From Planococcus halotolerans (GTDB taxonomy: Bacteria; Bacillota; Bacilli; Bacillales_A; Planococcaceae): DNA of 64,000 nt. Position 1 is the first letter of the stretch, and each line of letters opens with the position of its first letter. This document shows positions 24,250 through 32,420 of this stretch, in pieces. The translations under genes and the position numbers were made by a program. The notes beneath the pieces are model-generated. The model was not told the origin of the DNA. It made no database searches and saw nothing but the letters and a program-made list of their open reading frames with translations. The stretch covers positions 1 to 64,000 of the forward strand of contig NZ_QLZR01000001.1 in assembly GCF_003289955.1 (NCBI RefSeq). Reading direction: 5' to 3'.

Positions 24250-26943
24250 ATGATCGGTTCAAGGACATTGAAAAGGGTACGGAATTATCTGATCAAGAAA
24301 GCGGAAGCTGAACGCCATTATCTTACAGATGAACATCTGGTGTTCGAGTTCAGCTTGACGAATTTCCTGTTTTTCAACGAGATCCATGCAGAGTTCTGGA
24401 ATAACGAAGAGCGTCATCCGATTGACAGTGAATTGACGGAAAAAGATAAATTGAAGGTCTATATTCCACTGATGCTGCTGGAAACGATTGAAACCGGCGC
24501 CACGGTGAAGGTGTTCATCAATAATAAAGCGGCTTGGCTGACGGCACATCCTTCTTATAAGGAAGGCGATTTTAATGAGAGTCTGCTGATCAACGAGCGT
24601 TATTTGACGACGCGGGTGAAAAAGAACCTGCAAATCAGCAACCGGTTTTCAGAGTTCCGGTTTTCAAACGACGAAGTGTTTGCCGAAATTGAAGGGGCTG
24701 GCTATGACAGACTGGAATTTGGTCTGGATGTATCTGCCGTTGAATCCGGCAAACCTGTTGAAATTTATGCATTTAAGAACCGGCAGTTTATCATTCTTCA
24801 CGGTGTGCGGGATAGAGTATCGGGGCATATCCGCCTCCAGGATTTCTCGGAGCTCAGTATGGGCATCTGGCGGTTGTTCGTCCATATGAATGACACGCTG
24901 CATCCGCTCCGTATAGACGGACATGATATGGAGGCGTTCACTTCCCTCCGGCATAGAATCCGGCCGATTCGCCGAGGCCATTCCTTCTATTTGGAAGTAC
25001 GGCCGAATGCCGTGCGGCCGGAAAGGATGCAGATCGAGAATCTGGAGAATGGACGTTTCCGAATTTCGGTTGGCCTGTTGCCTGAAGACGAGGCAGCAGG
25101 CGCTGAATACGCGTTGCTGCTGGATGACCAGAAAAGTGGACGCCACGAGACATACCCATTTGTTAAGCAGGCCGGTGCCTTGCGGACGGAAGTTCCTTTG
25201 GAGGGCTTGATCGGGACTTTATTCGCGAAGCGCTTCTTCCTGCTGCGGCAAAGCGAGGAGCCGAAAGTGTCACAGTTCCTGCTGGATACGGAACAGCTCA
25301 GCCAAAGTACTTTGCGGTTTGGAGTGATTGCAGATTCACAACACGTAAAATTGCGTTTCTATAAACGGAAGGATAAATCGCTTGGCCTGAAGATTACGCG
25401 TCCGAAGCTGCGGAAAGCGATCAACGATATTGACGGCTTCCGTGTGGATGGTTCCATCGGGTCGACGGACGAATTCATCAATGCGACGGCCTACCTCCTG
25501 CTCGAAGACCGCTTTTCGCTCGAATCGCGGCAAGTGCCGATCCACGATAATTTCAGGATCGATGTGGAAGACTGGAATTTAATCGGCCTGAAGAGCAAGG
25601 ACAAGACGATTTTCGACTTTTTTGTTGTTGTTGAAACGGATTCCGGTGAAGTAATCCGAAAAGAGAAAATTAAATATCGGAAAGCCGATTATAAGAAAGA
25701 TGCCTTCTATAGTTACAGGGTGTTGCGGGACGAAGAATATAACGAACATCATTTCATGTTCACGACGACGCCTTTCAATAATTTGAAGATCGAGACGTTC
25801 ACGGTGCCGGCAGATATCCGGATTCCGGCAGATGTGTCCGTCAAGGATCCGAATGTTTGGCTGGTCGGCGAGCGCAGCAATACCGCACAGGACAATGGCA
25901 TAGTGCTGTTCCACTGGCTTCGTGAAAACACAGACATCGAGGCTTATTACGTCATCGAAGGCGACAGCCTCGATTACGAGCCGATCCAGCACATGAAGAA
26001 TGTACTGGTTTTCGGTTCGCCGGAGCATTTCGAAGTGGCGTTCCGTGCGGGTGTTCTGCTGTGTACGCATGATATTGAAAATATCCTGCCGTATAAACCG
26101 GCGCTTGGCTTCTTCGGCTACGAGAATACCAAGAAGATCTTCCTGCAGCACGGCGTCCTCGGCCGCAAGAATGTCGAGTACCACAAGCGCAATTATGAGC
26201 TGCCGTTCGATTTGTTCATCGTCAGCTCGGAACCCGAAAAAGAAGCCGTTGTAATGGAAGAGATGGGTTATTCCGACGAGGAAGTGGCTGTTACGGGACT
26301 GGCGCGTTTTGACCGCCTCGTGCAGAATAAAAAGCCGCGTGATATTTTGCTGATGCCAACGTGGCGCGATTGGATCAATACGGATGAAGCATTTTTGGCC
26401 AGTGAGTATTATTTAACATATACGAATTTGATTCAGAACGAGAAGTTGCTGCGGCTGCTGGATGAGCATAATATCAATTTGAATTTCTATCCGCATTACC
26501 GGGCGCAGAACTATTTCCAGAACGGCATCCACGATATGCATGAAAGGATCAAGTTTATCCCCCTCGGATCTGTGACCGTTCAGCGGCTGCTGATCCGGCA
26601 CGCATTGCTCATAACGGATTACAGTACGGTGAGTTTCGACTTTACGCTGCTCGATAAGCCGGTCGTGTTCTATCATTTCGATGCGGAGCGTTTTTTCCGC
26701 CGCGGCATCCTGCGGCCGATCGATGAGACATTCGTCGGCGGGATCGCGAGCCACGAAGAAGAACTGGTGAGCATCATCGAGGACCGGATCCTGCATGACT
26801 TTGCGAATTTCAATATCGACATCTCGGGTATTATCAAGTATCAGGACCAGGATAATTGCCGACGTATTTATGAGAGTGTGCGCGGCTTGCTTGATGGTGA
26901 ACGGGTTGTGGATGTGGTTGAAGGTGAGCTGGACCGGGTTTAA
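24250..26943 (+). CDS. CDP-glycerol glycerophosphotransferase family protein (TagF-like teichoic acid polymerase)
   Basis: 897 residues from the ATG giving MIGSRTLKRVRNYL (GGGGAG 8 nt upstream); a TTG at 24214 would add 12 residues. The N-terminal ~530 residues hold beta-rich repeated segments as in long TagF-like proteins. The C-terminal ~370 residues are the Glyphos_transf GT-B domain: NVWLVGERSNTAQDNG, KKIFLQHGVLGRKN, TGLARFDRL, MPTWRDW, the HIS motif NFYPHYRAQNYF, and ITDYSTVSFDFTLLDKPVVFY. It is expected to work at the cytoplasmic membrane face, transferring glycerol phosphate from CDP-glycerol. GC is higher than the capsule cluster. No CDP-glycerol synthesis gene is in the window. Confidence 0.88.
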   Translation: MIGSRTLKRVRNYLIKKAEAERHYLTDEHLVFEFSLTNFLFFNEIHAEFWNNEERHPIDSELTEKDKLKVYIPLMLLETIETGATVKVFINNKAAWLTAHPSYKEGDFNESLLINERYLTTRVKKNLQISNRFSEFRFSNDEVFAEIEGAGYDRLEFGLDVSAVESGKPVEIYAFKNRQFIILHGVRDRVSGHIRLQDFSELSMGIWRLFVHMNDTLHPLRIDGHDMEAFTSLRHRIRPIRRGHSFYLEVRPNAVRPERMQIENLENGRFRISVGLLPEDEAAGAEYALLLDDQKSGRHETYPFVKQAGALRTEVPLEGLIGTLFAKRFFLLRQSEEPKVSQFLLDTEQLSQSTLRFGVIADSQHVKLRFYKRKDKSLGLKITRPKLRKAINDIDGFRVDGSIGSTDEFINATAYLLLEDRFSLESRQVPIHDNFRIDVEDWNLIGLKSKDKTIFDFFVVVETDSGEVIRKEKIKYRKADYKKDAFYSYRVLRDEEYNEHHFMFTTTPFNNLKIETFTVPADIRIPADVSVKDPNVWLVGERSNTAQDNGIVLFHWLRENTDIEAYYVIEGDSLDYEPIQHMKNVLVFGSPEHFEVAFRAGVLLCTHDIENILPYKPALGFFGYENTKKIFLQHGVLGRKNVEYHKRNYELPFDLFIVSSEPEKEAVVMEEMGYSDEEVAVTGLARFDRLVQNKKPRDILLMPTWRDWINTDEAFLASEYYLTYTNLIQNEKLLRLLDEHNINLNFYPHYRAQNYFQNGIHDMHERIKFIPLGSVTVQRLLIRHALLITDYSTVSFDFTLLDKPVVFYHFDAERFFRRGILRPIDETFVGGIASHEEELVSIIEDRILHDFANFNIDISGIIKYQDQDNCRRIYESVRGLLDGERVVDVVEGELDRV

Positions 26944-26975
26944 AGTATAGTTGGTTTTGTTAAATAGTTTCGCTG

Positions 26976-27006
26976 AAGGAGAACCTGAGAGGGTTCTCCT
27001 TTTTTG
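26976..27006 (+). terminator. Terminator of the tagF-like gene
   Basis: AGGAGAACC and GGTTCTCCT form a perfect 9-bp stem with a TGAGAG loop, followed by TTTTTT, 33 nt after the stop codon. Confidence 0.9.
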
Positions 27007-27237
27007 TTGGGTTGGATTGTGTGGGGGTTGTCTAGTGTACTGGTGGCCCTTGTGTTTTGCCGTTATAGCAAGTTTTTATATCTATATATTGAAATTATCG
27101 ATTGTATAATATTTCGAGTCTAAAGTAGCTGCAAGAGTCGCCTATATGACTAGGATATGTTTTGAATAGTCCATTTGTTTTAAACCTTTCATATTATTTT
27201 GATATATAACTGTAATGTTATTGCAATAGAATTGACC

Positions 27238-27266
27238 TTGTATTACAAAGCTATACTCCTTATAGT
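27238..27266 (+). promoter_or_regulatory. Candidate sigma-A promoter of the NlpC/P60 gene
   Basis: TTGTAT (27238-27243), 17-nt spacer, TATAGT (27261-27266), about 97 nt before the start codon. Nothing else is recognised in the 27007-27362 gap beyond AT-rich sequence; the long leader could carry regulation. Confidence 0.45.
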
Positions 27267-27362
27267 AAGAGCAGATCAAAAATATAACAGCAAGTAGAAA
27301 TTGATATTAAACCTTTATCAGCAACCAGACACGGCTATCAAACATATGATTGGGGAATAATA

Positions 27363-28088
27363 ATGAGAAAACTTATTTTTACTTTATTCGCGAGCACGAT
27401 GATCTTTTCAGGAACTATTTCAGCAGCAGGCGCACAAACTACTACACCAGTTACTGCACCATCAAGCGAGTTGGTCCAACAGGTATCGGCCGCAAAAGCG
27501 ACTGCTAAATCCGGAACATTTGTCACTAAATACAACTCAAATGTCCGCGTAGATGCGGGTATTCATAATAAACGAATCCTTACAGCTAAAAAAGGCACGA
27601 AAGTGACTGCCACTCACCAAAAGAAATACGGCAGCCAAGTTTGGTACAAAGTGAATGTAAACGGCAAAACAGGCTGGATCTTGAGCACATTGCTGTCACC
27701 TTCAACTTCTAAGGTATCAGCTGCTTCAACATCAGTTTCAAGTTCAAGCATCGTTTCAACTGCAATGGCGTTACGCGGCATTCCTTACAAATTCGGCGGC
27801 ACGACAACAGCCGGCTTTGACTGCAGCGGATTCACACAATACGTATTCAAGAAAAACGGCAAGAACCTTACACGCACGACGTTGACGCAATTTGCTGAGA
27901 CGGATAAAGTTACGACTCCTAAAGTCGGCGACCTTGTCTTCTTCGCAAACACATACCGTCCAGGCATCTCACACGTTGGAATCTACATCGGCAACAACCA
28001 GTTCGTACACTCCGGCGGAGCGAAAGCTGAAGTCAGAAGCTTGAGCGATTCTTACTGGGGCCCTAAATTCCACAGCTTCAGACGCTAA
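27363..28088 (+). CDS. Secreted NlpC/P60 endopeptidase with SH3b domain
   Basis: 241 residues. A signal peptide (1-23, ending SAAGAQ) precedes a bacterial SH3 domain (about 55-112: YNSNVRVDAGIHNKRI, VWYKVNVNGKTGWI), a serine-rich linker and an NlpC/P60 domain (128-241). The catalytic Cys154 is in GFDCSGFTQYVF, His204 in GISHVGIYIG and His216 in FVHSGG, so the triad is complete. These enzymes cut stem peptides of peptidoglycan, usually D-Glu-to-diamino-acid bonds. It has no SLH repeats, unlike the related enzyme at 53.9-55.0 kb, so it is probably retained by the SH3 domain or released. SD GGGGAATA. Confidence 0.93.
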   Translation: MRKLIFTLFASTMIFSGTISAAGAQTTTPVTAPSSELVQQVSAAKATAKSGTFVTKYNSNVRVDAGIHNKRILTAKKGTKVTATHQKKYGSQVWYKVNVNGKTGWILSTLLSPSTSKVSAASTSVSSSSIVSTAMALRGIPYKFGGTTTAGFDCSGFTQYVFKKNGKNLTRTTLTQFAETDKVTTPKVGDLVFFANTYRPGISHVGIYIGNNQFVHSGGAKAEVRSLSDSYWGPKFHSFRR

Positions 28089-28112
28089 GTTCATAAAGTT
28101 TATCTGTACGGT

Positions 28113-28143
28113 GAGGCATCCATATAATTGGGTGCCTTTTTTA
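28113..28143 (+). terminator. Terminator of the NlpC/P60 gene
   Basis: GGCATCCA and TGGGTGCC pair around TATAAT, followed by TTTTTT, 26 nt after the stop. Confidence 0.9.
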
Positions 28144-28190
28144 TGTTTGCTTTTAAGTAGCCGTCATTTGAATATGGCAAGTGATAATTA

Positions 28191-29255
28191 ACTCGCTTGG
28201 ATGCAGGTTTAGTTGACGTATAGATTTGAGATAGTGTCGTATAGATATGAGTTGGTGACGTATAAAGTGTTTTTGTTGTCGTATAGCGCGTTTTACTTAA
28301 CGGGTCGATTTTTGATGGGGGTTTCCCCGTAAAAAAAGCACATGTGAATGGAAAGCAGTCCGCCCGCGGACTGCCCAGGGGGCGGCGGTTGCCGCCCGAT
28401 CCATTCTAATAGTAGGTTGACTCTCATGGGTGAAGTTCTATCTGTTGATTTTGGACGGCTATCTTATGATTTAGCATTTCTATCTTACGTTTTTCGAGTT
28501 GTATCTTACGGTTTGCGACTCTTATCTTACGAATAGACTTTTCCTCCAGCTCTCATCGAAAGAAAAGTGCATGTGTAATGGAAAGCAGTCCGCCAGCGGA
28601 CTGCCCAGGGGGCGGCGGTTGCCGCCCGATCCATTCTAAGAGTGGGTTGGCTCTCATGGGTGAAATTCTATCTGATGATTTTGGCCGGCTACCTTATGAT
28701 TACGCATTTCTATCTTACGGTTTTCGAGTTGTATCTTATGGTTTGCGACTCTTATCTTACGAATAGACTTTTCCTCCAGCTCTCACCGAAAGAAAAGTGC
28801 ATGTGTAATGGAAAGCAGTCCGCCAGCGGACTGCCCAGGGGACGGCGGTTGCCGCCCGATCCATTCTAATAGTGGGTTGGCTCTTATGGGTGAAGTTCTA
28901 TCTTATGGTTTTGGCTTTCTATCTTATGATTTAGCATTTCTATCTTACGTTTTTCGTGTTGTATCTTACGGTTTTCGCTTCTTATCTTACGAACGCACCT
29001 CTCCTCCGGCTCTCACCATAAGAAAAGTGCATTCGAATGGAAAGCAGTCCGCCAGCGGACTGCCCAGGGGCGGCAGTTGCCGCCCGATCCATTCTAATAG
29101 TGGGTTGATTCTTATGGATGAAGTTCTATCTTATGATTTTGGCCTTCTATCTTACGATTTCGCATTTCTATCTTACGTTTTTCGTGTTGTATCTTACGTT
29201 TTCCAAGTTTTATCTTACGATTTCCGACTCTTATCTCACGAACACCCACTTCCTC
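28191..29255 (+). repeat. Composite repeat cluster A (21-bp arrays alternating with two-hairpin modules)
   Basis: Five arrays alternate with four hairpin modules at a period of 229-230 bp (modules begin near 28351, 28581, 28811, 29040). Each module has a hairpin with arms GCAGTCCGC and GCGGACTGC, then a second with GGGCGGC and GCCGCCC and a variable 4-nt loop (GGTT, AGTT). The third module has one mismatch (GACGGC). Arrays contain 4-6 copies of a 21-bp unit: CGTATAG type in the first array, TATCTTACG type in the later four. The cluster fills the gap between the convergent NlpC/P60 and acyltransferase genes. It contains no credible gene. Confidence 0.85.
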
Positions 29256-29267
29256 TCCCCTAACCCA

Positions 29268-29306
29268 CAAAAAAAAGCATATCACCCCCTACGGAATGAT
29301 ATGCTT
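29268..29306 (-). terminator. Terminator overlapping the 3' end of the acyltransferase gene
   Basis: AAGCATATCA and TGATATGCTT form a perfect 10-bp stem; on the minus strand a run of eight T follows. The stem includes the last coding codons (encoding AKHIIP) and the stop. It separates cluster A from the gene. Confidence 0.8.
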
Positions 29307-30308
29307 TGCACCTGGTACTTTCTTCAGCACCCAGACGATCAAAAATGAGAGCGTAAATATGAGAATCCACACAAACGGGACGCCTACCGCTGCGTTGACC
29401 ATGGTTTCATTGATATCAAAGAATTTATTGAGATAGAATTGCACCAATGGGTGGATCACGTAGATGCCGAGTGTGGCCAGGCTGATTTGCGTGATGATCG
29501 GGTTTGGTTTGATGTGTGGCCCGAGCTGCTGGAATAAAGAGAAAACAAAAATGCTGATGACTATTTGTGTCGGGCGGTAATGCTCATAGTAGAATTCGTC
29601 GAGTGCGCCGTTTTTGACTGTCAGGTTATGTGTGCCGTAGATGGTCGCCAGATAAGCGATGAACGATAGGCCAAAAAGAGGCCATATCGCTTTCTTCGGC
29701 AGCGGATAACGCACGAGATAGGCTCCTAACAGGAAGTAGCCGATATAGGGATGGAACAGGCCTGCGACGAGTGCTGGTTCGAAGCCGTACATTTTTTGCA
29801 CAAACGGCAATAACCCTGAGAAAAAGAACCAGATACCCAGAAAATAGAGAAATGTTTTCTGGTCCATATTCTTGACGAGAATTTTTAGAAACGGTGCCAT
29901 TATGTAGAGGCCGATGATGACGTACATAAACCATAGGTGATAATAGACGTCGTCAGTGAGAAACAGGACGATAATTTCCCACAAAGTATAAGACTCGCCC
30001 TGCTCGAACACTTTATAAGCTATGTAGACGCCGCTCCAGAAAATCAGCGGAATGATGACTTTAGTCAGCCGCCGCTTGAGGAATTCGCCGATGGGGTCTT
30101 CCCTCTTCAGATTAAGCAGCAAGGCGCCGCTGAGCATGAAGAAGACAGGCACACACCAGCGCAAGCCGGAATCGATCCAATTGGCGAATTGCCACTCCCA
30201 CTCGCCGGCGTGGCCGGTATTGATGATTTTTGAAACAACATGGACGCCGACTACTGTAAAAATCGCCAGTACCCGCAGCCAGTCCATATAATCGTATCGT
30301 TTTGCCAT
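29289..30308 (-). CDS. Acyltransferase 3 family membrane protein
   Basis: 339 residues from the ATG giving MAKRYDYMDWLRVLAIF, with AGAAGGAG 6 nt upstream; a more distal ATG (30341) lacks a ribosome site. About ten membrane helices and the conserved DWLRVLAIFTVVGVH and FFMLSGALLL motifs mark the acyltransferase 3 family, which O-acetylates surface sugars. There is no SGNH extension. It may acetylate the secondary wall polymer, teichoic acid or capsule. It is alone on the minus strand, convergent with the NlpC/P60 gene across cluster A. Confidence 0.85.
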   Translation of the reverse strand: MAKRYDYMDWLRVLAIFTVVGVHVVSKIINTGHAGEWEWQFANWIDSGLRWCVPVFFMLSGALLLNLKREDPIGEFLKRRLTKVIIPLIFWSGVYIAYKVFEQGESYTLWEIIVLFLTDDVYYHLWFMYVIIGLYIMAPFLKILVKNMDQKTFLYFLGIWFFFSGLLPFVQKMYGFEPALVAGLFHPYIGYFLLGAYLVRYPLPKKAIWPLFGLSFIAYLATIYGTHNLTVKNGALDEFYYEHYRPTQIVISIFVFSLFQQLGPHIKPNPIITQISLATLGIYVIHPLVQFYLNKFFDINETMVNAAVGVPFVWILIFTLSFLIVWVLKKVPGAKHIIP

Positions 30309-30390
30309 AAGTGACTCCTTCTGAGGGATTAATATTTTCATTCGAGTTTATTGCAATATTCCCTCAGCAATAATACCTGAAACTCCACAT

Positions 30391-30430
30391 AAAAAGAAGC
30401 GCCGGCTGGCATAATGCCCCGGCGCTTGTT
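30391..30430 (-). terminator. Terminator of the trypsin-like protease gene
   Basis: AAGCGCCGG and CCGGCGCTT form a 9-bp stem with a T-tract (CTTTTT) on the minus strand, beginning at the stop codon of the protease gene. Confidence 0.85.
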
Positions 30431-31801
30431 TTATTGATCCTGATTCGTTATCGCTGAGATCTGGTAATCGCCGAAGCGGTCAATGACGATGGTGTAGATG
30501 ACCGCGTGGCTGATGGAGACGAGTTTATCGTCTTCCTGGTCATGGAATGTGAATGTCGCATTCGCAGTGATGTAGGCTTCGTTGTCACCGATTTCGATGT
30601 CCGTGATGACGGGCTCTACCGCCTGGAATACGCGCTGCTCGCCTTTCAGCCCTTCAACCATTTCGTTGCCGGCCATTTCTCCCTGGCTGCCTGACAGCAG
30701 GAAGAATTGATAAAAGGTGACTTCGTCGTCATTGAGTGAATATGGAACCAGCTCATAGAAATCCGAGATGAATCCGCGTAGCGCTTCTTCTTCGAAGCTG
30801 GCATCCGGAACTTCAGGCTGCCATGCATCGCTCTCGGCTGGAAGCGGATTTTCCGCCCATTCCTGCAACTGGTCGTTGACTGTGTAAATCGGAATCGAGT
30901 AGCCGATGTCCGGATTATCTGTCAGAACGATTGAGTTGATGCCGAGGATTCTGCCGGATTCTGCTGAGATTAATGGTCCACCGCTCGATCCCTGTTTGAT
31001 CTTCGCAGTCATTTCGTAAAGGTCTTCGTATTTATAACCATCGAAGAAGTCCATCCCTGTAGCGGTGATTTCGCCTTCTGTCGATGTATTATTGATGTTT
31101 TCAGGACTGCCGAGCGCAAACACTTTCGTGCCCGCTGACACCTCCTGCATTTCCACGTCCATCGCCGCTTTGCCTGCAATCTCCGGCACGCGAATCAAAG
31201 CGATGTCCGTTGTTCTGGAAAAGCCGACGACCTGGCCATTGAATTCCTGGCCGTTGCTGTTTTTAACTGTTACGTATTGTGAGTCTTTGACGACATGTGC
31301 GTTGGTGAGGATATCGCCTTTATTGTTGAATAGAAAACCGGATCCCTGGTCAAGGTCGGTATAGATTGTGTAAACGTATGTTTTCGCGTTCGCGATCATT
31401 GATGATAGATCCGGTTCCGGGACAACTACCAAACTGTCATCCGGCTGGTCCACTTCTTCCACCGTTTCGTTCTGGATCGCATCGCTGCTTTCTTCTGTAT
31501 CCGTGGCTTCTTCTGCAGAACCATCTTCTCCCGGCTGCTGGGTCTGGTCGTTGACAGTGCCCGGCTCAATCGTCTCCGGTTCGTCTTCTATGACGACGTT
31601 GACGCCGCCTCCACCTTGGTACTCACGCTCTGAGAAAGAGGTTTTTTCCAGTGATTCGGTGGTCGATTGTTCTTCCGGACTGGCGATCATCAAATAGACG
31701 CCCGCTCCGACTGCTGCCAAAAACAGAATGGTGACAAGCGTAATCAGCCAATTCTTTTTCTTGGGTGTATTGCTATTTCTCATATCTACTCGTCTGTTCA
31801 A
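30431..31801 (-). CDS. Membrane-anchored trypsin-like serine protease (HtrA/Deg-like, no PDZ)
   Basis: 456 residues. A single membrane helix (about 19-39) is followed by an acidic, low-complexity linker (45-130) and a chymotrypsin-fold protease domain. Its triad is His169 (LTNAHVV), Asp199 (RTTDIALIRV) and Ser273 (KQGSSGGPLIS). Instead of a PDZ domain it ends in a ~120-residue domain (350-456, ALRGFISDFYELV) that resembles NTF2-like/TcaA C-terminal modules. It probably acts outside the membrane in quality control or wall sensing. Start is a TTG at 31801 or an ATG six codons later; neither ribosome site is strong. Confidence 0.82.
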   Translation of the reverse strand: MNRRVDMRNSNTPKKKNWLITLVTILFLAAVGAGVYLMIASPEEQSTTESLEKTSFSEREYQGGGGVNVVIEDEPETIEPGTVNDQTQQPGEDGSAEEATDTEESSDAIQNETVEEVDQPDDSLVVVPEPDLSSMIANAKTYVYTIYTDLDQGSGFLFNNKGDILTNAHVVKDSQYVTVKNSNGQEFNGQVVGFSRTTDIALIRVPEIAGKAAMDVEMQEVSAGTKVFALGSPENINNTSTEGEITATGMDFFDGYKYEDLYEMTAKIKQGSSGGPLISAESGRILGINSIVLTDNPDIGYSIPIYTVNDQLQEWAENPLPAESDAWQPEVPDASFEEEALRGFISDFYELVPYSLNDDEVTFYQFFLLSGSQGEMAGNEMVEGLKGEQRVFQAVEPVITDIEIGDNEAYITANATFTFHDQEDDKLVSISHAVIYTIVIDRFGDYQISAITNQDQ

Positions 31802-31943
31802 TAAAATCAGCTCACTTTTTTTGATTCATTGCATCACTCATTATATAGACGGATGAACCCTATGTATAGTTTCATTAAGATTGCAGAAATATTACGCGTC
31901 TTACCTTTGACAGATATTTTAGATATGCTAAAACCGATATTCC

Positions 31944-32058
31944 GCAAAACAGCTTCGCTTTCCTGGCTGCTTGCGCTGAGCTAACTCGTGCTCGTTACAC
32001 TTCGCCCGAGTGGATCTCAGCACTTCACTTGGTCGCCTGGGAGTCTTCGCTGTTTTGC
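31944..32058. mobile_element. 115-bp MITE-like element with 10-bp terminal inverted repeats
   Basis: GCAAAACAGC (31944-31953) and GCTGTTTTGC (32049-32058) are perfect terminal inverted repeats. Nested inside are GCTGAG/CTCAGC and ACTCG/CGAGT, so the whole element could fold into one long hairpin. It encodes nothing. No target-site duplication is obvious. It lies in the 619-nt gap between the trypsin-like protease and the large subtilase. Confidence 0.5.
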
Positions 32059-32164
32059 TCCATATCTTAGAATGTTTTCTGTAATTTAAGAAGCCTTAAG
32101 TACTAATCAAGAACAGCATGCCTTCTATCTATAGCAAGCTAAAATGTAGCGACAGCCGGTGAAG

Positions 32165-32345
32165 TGCAAAGATGTGCTCCTGCATCGCTGCGCTGCTTCG
32201 TCGCAAAGACATGACCTCGCATGCTACGGCCAATGTCTTTCCTGCGGGATCTAAAGCGTGTCCTGAGACCCCACAAGGAGCGAAGCGGATGAGGAGGCTT
32301 AGGCCGCTCCCCGCGGAAAGCTTCCGGCTAGAGCGAAATGATTTC
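32165..32345 (-). repeat. Interspersed intergenic repeat, copy 2
   Basis: Its reverse complement shares the ordered blocks AATCATT, GCTTTCCGC, CCTCCTC, GGGGTCT and CCCGCAGGA with 22935-23060. It is longer at its left side (extra GC-rich palindromic sequence around 32180-32240). No coding function is supported. Confidence 0.5.
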
Positions 32346-32377
32346 AGAAGACGTCGATTATTAATTATTACATAAAG

Positions 32378-32410
32378 AAAAAAGCCGAGAGCATCCGCTC
32401 CCGGCTTTCT
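32378..32410 (-). terminator. Terminator of the large SLH subtilase gene
   Basis: AAAGCCGGGAGC and GCTCTCGGCTTT pair around GGAT on the minus strand, with a T-run following (TTTTTTC), 11 nt after the stop. Confidence 0.9.
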
Positions 32411-32420
32411 TCATTTTATT

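Noticed and set aside
24664-26184. Long antisense frames within the TagF-like gene (24664-25146, 25579-26184)
   Set aside because: They arise from codon bias of the high-GC sense gene, lack ribosome sites, and have histidine- and arginine-rich compositions typical of shadows.
28348-29263. Frames starting MESSPPADC through the hairpin modules of cluster A
   Set aside because: No Shine-Dalgarno precedes the ATG. The frame stays open mainly because the array period is a multiple of three, and proline/glycine content follows from the GC-rich palindromes. Kept only as a low-interest peptide hypothesis.
32172-32375. 67-codon rightward frame
   Set aside because: It lies almost wholly in the interspersed repeat and has arginine- and cysteine-rich random-looking composition.
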